Part shown: in pieces, positions 60,005-64,000 of the stretch
Numbering within the stretch: the first letter of the stretch is position 1
Layout of the letters: the number at the start of each line of letters is the position of its first letter
Assembly: GCF_020177575.1 (NCBI RefSeq)
Contig: NZ_JAHTBK010000001.1
Span: 682,001-746,000 of the forward strand
DNA: 64,000 bases
DNA from: Hasllibacter sp. MH4015
Lineage (GTDB): Bacteria > Pseudomonadota > Alphaproteobacteria > Rhodobacterales > Rhodobacteraceae
Direction of reading: 5' to 3'
The notes under the pieces: model-generated
Told to the model about the DNA's origin: nothing
Databases searched by the model: none
Seen by the model: only the letters and a program-made list of their open reading frames with translations
Made by a program: the position numbers and the translations under genes

Positions 60005-62095
60005 ATGATCGGGCAATCCCATCCGGACCGACGCGCGGCGGCGCGCTTGCGTGGTGCGGGGTGTTTCGTGGCGGATGTGGCGCTCGACGCGCCGCTTCAC
60101 CTCGCGTTCCTGCGCGCGCCGGTCGGTGCCGGTCAATTGGCCACGCTCGACATCGCCGGGGCGCTGGAGGTTCCGGGCGTGGTCGCGATCCATACCGGGG
60201 ACGATGTGGCCCATCTGGGTAAGCTGAGCGTCAATCCCGTGCTGCCGATCCTGCGTGAGGCGCCCTACCCGATCCTCGCCCGTGGCCGCGTCCTGCATCT
60301 GGGGCAGCCGATTGCGGCCGTCCTGGCCGAAACCGCCCATGCCGCCCAGGACGGGGTGGAGGCGTTGTGGCCGGACATCGCCGAGGACGGTGAGGCCGAA
60401 GATGCCACGGTGGCGGAGCGGACCTGGCGTACCGGCGATTGCGTGGCGGAATTCGACCGCGCGGACCACGTGGTGGAGGTGCATGTTCAGCATCCCCGCC
60501 TCGCACCGTCCCCGATGGAGCCGCGGGCCATCGCGGTTGCGTGGGGGGAGGAGGGGCTGACGATCTGGCACTCCACCCAGACCCCGCATCGCAGCCGGTC
60601 GGAACTGGCGCGGATCATCGGGCTCGACCCCGCGCGCTTGCGGGTGATCGCGCCCGATGTGGGCGGTGCGTTCGGGATGAAAGCCTCGCTCTATCCCGAG
60701 GAGGTCTTTGCGGTCTGGGCGGCCTTGCACCATCGCCAAGCGGTGCGGTGGTGCGCCAACCGGGGGGAGGATTTACTATCGGCCACCCACGGGCGCGGCA
60801 TCCGGTCTATCGGTCGGCTGGCGGTCGACAAGAACGGCATGTTCCTGGCGTTGCAGGCCGAAATTCGTGCTCCGGTCGGGCCGTGGTTGCCGAATTCCGC
60901 GCTTGTGCCGGGTTGGAACGCGGCGCGTATTCTGCCCGGCGGCTACGACGTCCCGACGCTCGACATAAGCGTTGACGTTCGCCCGGACGGCCACGGCCCG
61001 GTCGGCATCTACCGCGGGGCCGGACGCCCGGAGGCTGCGTGCCTGATGGAGCGGTTGGCGGACGCGGCGGCGCGGAAAGTGGGCCTCGACCCGCTGACGA
61101 TCCGGCGGCGCAACGTCCACGCGTCCGGCGCGCTGCCCTTGCGGAACGCCACGGGGAATTATCTCGATAGCGGCGATTACCCCGCCGCCCTTGAGGCCGC
61201 GTCGGAGGCGGCGGATTACCCCGCGTTGCAGGTGCGCCGGGCAGAGGCGCGGGCGGACGGAAAGCTGTCGGGCCTCGGCCTGGCCTTCTACCTGGAGCCG
61301 TCGGGCGAGGGGTTCGAGACGGCGCGCGTCACGTGGCGGGCCGACGGTAGCGTGGAGGTGGCCAGTGGTTCGTCCAGCCAGGGCCACGGACGCGAAACCG
61401 CGTATGCCCAGATCGCGGCGGAGGTGCTGGACCTGCCATTGGATGGCATCACGGTGCGGCAGGGGGATACCGAAACCTGCCCTGCTGGGATCGGAGCCGT
61501 CGCGTCCCGCGGCACGGCCATCGGCGGCAGCGCCGTGTTCACCGCCTGTGAACGACTGCGGGCGCGGCGGCTCAAGGGTGAAACGCTGCCATTGCGCGAG
61601 GATGCCCATTACGAGAACGCGGGGCAGGCCTGGGGTTACGGCGTTTATGTCGTCGCGGTCGAGGTCGACCGGGAGACCGGGGCGGTCGAGATCACCCATG
61701 CCACCTGCGTCGACGATGCCGGGCGGCTCGTGAACCCGGCCTTTGCCGAGGGGCAGATCCGGGGCGGCTTCGCGCAGGGATTGGGCGAGGCGTTGATGGA
61801 AGAGGTCGTGTTCGATGCCGACGGCCAGTTGCTGACCGGTTCCCTCATGGATTACGCCCTGCCGCGCGCGACGGATATGCCGGATGTGGCAATCCACAGC
61901 AGCGAACATCCCACGGCGCTGAATGCCCTTGGGGCCAAAGGCGTGGGGGAGGCCGGGACGATCGGCGCGCCCGTGGCGATCCTCAACGCGGTCCTTGATG
62001 CGCTGTCGCCCCTGGGCGTGCGGGATCTGGACATGCCGCTGACACCTTGCAAGATCTGGTCCGCCATCGCGGCGGCGGAAAGGGAGACCCCATGA
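60005..62095 (+). CDS. Molybdenum hydroxylase large subunit (xanthine oxidase/CoxL family), orphan
   Basis: A 696-residue molybdopterin-binding subunit. Motifs: GGAFGMKASLYPEE (Moco region), YRGAGRPEAACLMERL, SGSSSQGHGRETAYAQIAAE and the catalytic Glu in GAKGVGEAGTIGAP. It lacks the AYxCSFR loop of CO dehydrogenase. It is about 80-100 residues shorter than usual; the stretch after FTACERLRARRLKG is very brief. FAD and [2Fe-2S] subunits are not encoded next to it. Likely hydroxylates an N-heterocycle or aldehyde. Start at 60005 has GAGGG upstream; overlaps the next gene by 4 nt. Confidence 0.88.
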   Translation: MIGQSHPDRRAAARLRGAGCFVADVALDAPLHLAFLRAPVGAGQLATLDIAGALEVPGVVAIHTGDDVAHLGKLSVNPVLPILREAPYPILARGRVLHLGQPIAAVLAETAHAAQDGVEALWPDIAEDGEAEDATVAERTWRTGDCVAEFDRADHVVEVHVQHPRLAPSPMEPRAIAVAWGEEGLTIWHSTQTPHRSRSELARIIGLDPARLRVIAPDVGGAFGMKASLYPEEVFAVWAALHHRQAVRWCANRGEDLLSATHGRGIRSIGRLAVDKNGMFLALQAEIRAPVGPWLPNSALVPGWNAARILPGGYDVPTLDISVDVRPDGHGPVGIYRGAGRPEAACLMERLADAAARKVGLDPLTIRRRNVHASGALPLRNATGNYLDSGDYPAALEAASEAADYPALQVRRAEARADGKLSGLGLAFYLEPSGEGFETARVTWRADGSVEVASGSSSQGHGRETAYAQIAAEVLDLPLDGITVRQGDTETCPAGIGAVASRGTAIGGSAVFTACERLRARRLKGETLPLREDAHYENAGQAWGYGVYVVAVEVDRETGAVEITHATCVDDAGRLVNPAFAEGQIRGGFAQGLGEALMEEVVFDADGQLLTGSLMDYALPRATDMPDVAIHSSEHPTALNALGAKGVGEAGTIGAPVAILNAVLDALSPLGVRDLDMPLTPCKIWSAIAAAERETP

Positions 62096-63045
62096 ACTAC
62101 AATCGCCTGGACGCCAAGGATTACGCGCGGGAGCATTTTCGCGGGATCTGGGCCGCCTGCTTGAATCCGTGGCGCACGGACGGCGCCTTCGACGAGGCCG
62201 GGTTCCGGTCCAACATCCGGCACTGGATCGACGATCTGTCGATTGCCGGGTTCTTCATCGCGGGCAAGCAGGGGGAATTCTTCTCCATGTCGCTGGAGGA
62301 GCGGAAGCGGAATATCGAGGTCGCGGTGGAGGAATGTGACGGGCGTGCGGGCACCATCTTCTCCGCGTCCGATCAGAATTTCGAAACGGTCGTGGAACTG
62401 GCGCAACACGCGCAGGATTGCGGGGCGGATTACGTGGTGGTTCACGCGCCGGTTCTGCACTTCGTGACGGATCAGGACGAGGTTCTGTTCAACTATTACA
62501 AGGCGATCTGCGAGCGGGTGGATATCGGCATCGCGATGTGGAGCCACCCCGACAGCGGCTACCTGATGTCCCCGCAACTTTGCGCGCGGATCGCGGAATT
62601 GCCCAATATCGTGGCGATCAAGTATTCCGTGCCGCGCCCCCTCTACGCCGAACTGACCCGGCTAGCAGGCGACAAGATCCACGTCTCCACCGCGTCCGAG
62701 GCTGAATGGCTGGACAATATCGAGGAGTTGGGGTGGATGCTCTACCTCTGCTCTTCCCCGCCGTACCAGATCCAGACCACGGCCGATCAACGGATGAACG
62801 ATTATACGAAGCTGGCCTTCGAGGGGCGTTTCGACGAGGCGCGGCTGATCCGTGACAGCCTGAATCCGGTGCGCGAGGCGTTCAAACGCACCAAACCCGC
62901 GGACAAGCCGCAGGCCCACGGGAAATACTGGCAGGAGTTGCTTGGACAGGTCGGCGGGCCGGTTCGCGCGCCGATGCTGAACCTGACAGATGCGGAGAAG
63001 GCCGCGACCCGCGAGGCGTTCGAGGGCTGTGGCCTGAAGGTTTAG
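62092..63045 (+). CDS. Dihydrodipicolinate synthase family lyase, atypical
   Basis: A 317-residue TIM-barrel protein. The GxxGE motif is FIAGKQGEFFSMSLEER and the Schiff-base Lys177 is in IVAIKYSVP. The canonical TPYY with catalytic Tyr is replaced by HAPVLHF, so it is unlikely to be DapA. Start overlaps the molybdenum hydroxylase stop as ATGA. Family members include pyruvate lyases and hydratase-aldolases, so it may cleave a late pathway intermediate. Confidence 0.87.
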   Translation: MNYNRLDAKDYAREHFRGIWAACLNPWRTDGAFDEAGFRSNIRHWIDDLSIAGFFIAGKQGEFFSMSLEERKRNIEVAVEECDGRAGTIFSASDQNFETVVELAQHAQDCGADYVVVHAPVLHFVTDQDEVLFNYYKAICERVDIGIAMWSHPDSGYLMSPQLCARIAELPNIVAIKYSVPRPLYAELTRLAGDKIHVSTASEAEWLDNIEELGWMLYLCSSPPYQIQTTADQRMNDYTKLAFEGRFDEARLIRDSLNPVREAFKRTKPADKPQAHGKYWQELLGQVGGPVRAPMLNLTDAEKAATREAFEGCGLKV

Positions 63046-63266
63046 GCCATCAACCTGTCGCGGTTTCGGCAGAAGCTTGGCGGTGCGTCCAGCTGCGTCG
63101 CCGTCTCTTGCAGCTTCGCGCATCCGTCCGGGTTGCTGCATCCGCGGCACGCCATGACCATGGACCGGAATTGCCGGTAATTGTCCGGTGCCGTCAGGTC
63201 GAAGCCGGTCCGCTCGGCCATGCCCGCAACTAGTTCGGCGGCGTTGGTGATGCTGTTCTTGGCCAT
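63042..63266 (-). CDS. Small Cys-containing protein (DUF6455-like)
   Basis: A 74-residue protein with FRSMVMACRGCSNPDGCAKL and a later Cys in PPSFCRNRDRL, giving four Cys in the C-x2-C-x6-C...C pattern of DUF6455. The N-terminal half is helical (NAAELVAGMAERTGF). ATG at 63266 is used. It lies 63 bp downstream of a perfect FNR-type box. Its stop overlaps the DapA-family stop region. Function unknown; metal or redox binding is plausible. Confidence 0.75.
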   Translation of the reverse strand: MAKNSITNAAELVAGMAERTGFDLTAPDNYRQFRSMVMACRGCSNPDGCAKLQETATQLDAPPSFCRNRDRLMA

Positions 63267-63328
63267 GGGATCTGCCCCTTTGGGTTCAGTGGATGGGGCG
63301 ATGTTTGCCGATGGTCGGCGGGGCAACC

Positions 63329-63342
63329 TTGATCCAGATCAA
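63329..63342. promoter_or_regulatory. FNR/FnrL box TTGAT-CCAG-ATCAA
   Basis: A perfect match to the TTGAT-N4-ATCAA FNR consensus used by FnrL in Rhodobacter. It is centred about 70 bp before the start of the DUF6455-like gene, so oxygen-limited activation of that gene is likely. Confidence 0.8.
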
Positions 63343-63352
63343 GGAACGCGGC

Positions 63353-64000
63353 CTAGATCGGAAGATTTTCCCGCAGGATCAGGCTGAGCCGGGGCGGGAA
63401 GGGCGTATGGGGCAGATCGCGGGCCCGGGCGACGAGGATCGCCAGCGCCTCCCGCGCCTCGGCCCGCGCGTCCTGGTCGATCACGGCGTCGAGTGTCCCG
63501 CTGAGCAGCAGCGCGCGGTTGCTGTCCGTCACCTCATGGGCGGCGAAGACGATGTTGGCCTGCCGATCGGTCTGTTCCAGCGCCTCGGCGATGCCGGTGG
63601 TGCCGCCGCCCGCGTTGTAGATCGCCAGGAGGTCGGGGTGGTCGCGCAGAAGGGCGAGGGTCTGTTCGCGCGCGCGGTCCCGGTCCTCCCGGTTCTCGCG
63701 CAGGTCGAGGAGGGTGAGGCCGGGGTAATCCTGTGCGAGGATCTGGCGCAGCCCCATCTCCCGCTCCTGATGGCCGCGATAGGCGAGGGTGCCTGCGAAA
63801 AAGGCCACTTTTCCGGTGGGAGCGCCGCCAAGGAACCGTCCGATGACCTGACCCGCAAGGCGCCCGGCACGCTCGTTGTCGACCCCGACATAGGCCAGGC
63901 GTTCGGTCCCGGTCAGGTCGGTCGCGAGGGTCACGACGGGGATGCCGCGGTCGGTCAGCCGGGTGATGGCGTCGGCGACGCGCGGATGGTTGAACGCCAC
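63353..64000 (-). CDS. LacI-type regulator or sugar-binding domain, N-terminus outside window
   Basis: The last 215 residues of a periplasmic-binding-fold protein: VDNERAGRLAGQVIGRFLGG, VAFFAGTLAYRGHQEREMGL and AIYNAGGGTTGIAEAL. The lack of a visible N-terminus prevents deciding, but VFAAHEVTDSNRALLLSGTLDAVIDQD and a short C-tail fit LacI regulators acting on sugar or polyol operons (as in RbsR/IolR-like) better than secreted binding proteins. Confidence 0.8.
   Translation of the reverse strand: MAFNHPRVADAITRLTDRGIPVVTLATDLTGTERLAYVGVDNERAGRLAGQVIGRFLGGAPTGKVAFFAGTLAYRGHQEREMGLRQILAQDYPGLTLLDLRENREDRDRAREQTLALLRDHPDLLAIYNAGGGTTGIAEALEQTDRQANIVFAAHEVTDSNRALLLSGTLDAVIDQDARAEAREALAILVARARDLPHTPFPPRLSLILRENLPI

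Noticed and set aside
60005-62095. Carbon monoxide dehydrogenase CoxL
   Set aside because: The AYxCSFR active-site loop is missing and no coxM/coxS genes flank it.
62092-63045. Dihydrodipicolinate synthase for lysine biosynthesis
   Set aside because: The catalytic Tyr motif is absent, and the gene is coupled to a catabolic molybdenum hydroxylase.

Overview
The window is about 63% GC, densely packed, and reads as chromosomal DNA of an alphaproteobacterium of the Rhodobacterales (Roseobacter/Rhodobacter relatives). Grounds for this are the many peptide, sugar and TRAP transporters, the SoeABC-type sulfite oxidoreductase without a Tat signal, the Rhodobacterales-style intergenic repeat ending in GAGG(A)TATTTTTG, an FnrL-type TTGAT-N4-ATCAA box, and operons stitched together by ATGA stop/start overlaps. 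I see no rRNA, tRNA, CRISPR array, insertion sequence or phage gene. Almost everything is catabolism, uptake and local regulation.

Layout. 1-8335: a leftward operon of an RpiR/SIS regulator, a five-gene peptide-type ABC transporter and an MlrC (M81) metallopeptidase cut by the window edge, divergent from a DauA-like D-amino-acid dehydrogenase. 8439-12632: a methionine-degradation unit, mdeB (2-oxobutyrate dehydrogenase-type E1) and mdeA (methionine gamma-lyase), divergent from an Lrp-type regulator with two clear inverted repeats between them. 12977-21787: a LacI regulator, a nitroreductase-family protein, then a complex II-like module (Fe-S subunit, two anchors, flavoprotein) fused in one operon to a two-subunit [4Fe-4S] fumarase/tartrate-dehydratase-type enzyme, followed by a TSUP permease and LysR on the other strand. 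The flavoprotein has Cys where the covalent-FAD His is expected.

21789-36764: an inositol catabolic island. iolD-C-B-J-G run left; two Gfo/Idh/MocA dehydrogenases and an IolE/IolI-like TIM barrel run right; a LacI regulator is divergent from a sugar ABC transporter, which is followed by a PhyH-type dioxygenase and a second IolB. Two identical 16-bp palindromes TTGCAACCGGTTGCAA mark both promoter regions, so the LacI protein probably controls the whole island. 36829-40840: GFA and VOC proteins, a flavin monooxygenase with its DUF2783 partner, HdeD and a small membrane protein.

40855-46244: the homogentisate operon, hmgA, a 38-residue coupled small protein, DUF1428, maiA, fahA and a metallo-beta-lactamase-fold protein with an altered metal site, with an HxlR regulator upstream, which is itself divergent from a GST (46360-47076). 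47164-52207: a SoeABC-like molybdoenzyme with an extra secreted protein and a dispersed repeat between soeA and soeB. 52427-63045: a mixed catabolic cluster with Rieske oxygenase, glutamine-synthetase-like ligase, 3-hydroxyanthranilate 3,4-dioxygenase, TRAP transporter, LysR, a lone CoxL-type molybdenum hydroxylase and an atypical DapA-family protein. This is the best candidate for an undescribed pathway, probably for an amino-aromatic or N-heterocyclic compound. 63042-64000: a small Cys-containing DUF6455-like protein behind a perfect FNR box, and the C-terminal part of a LacI-type sugar-binding regulator.
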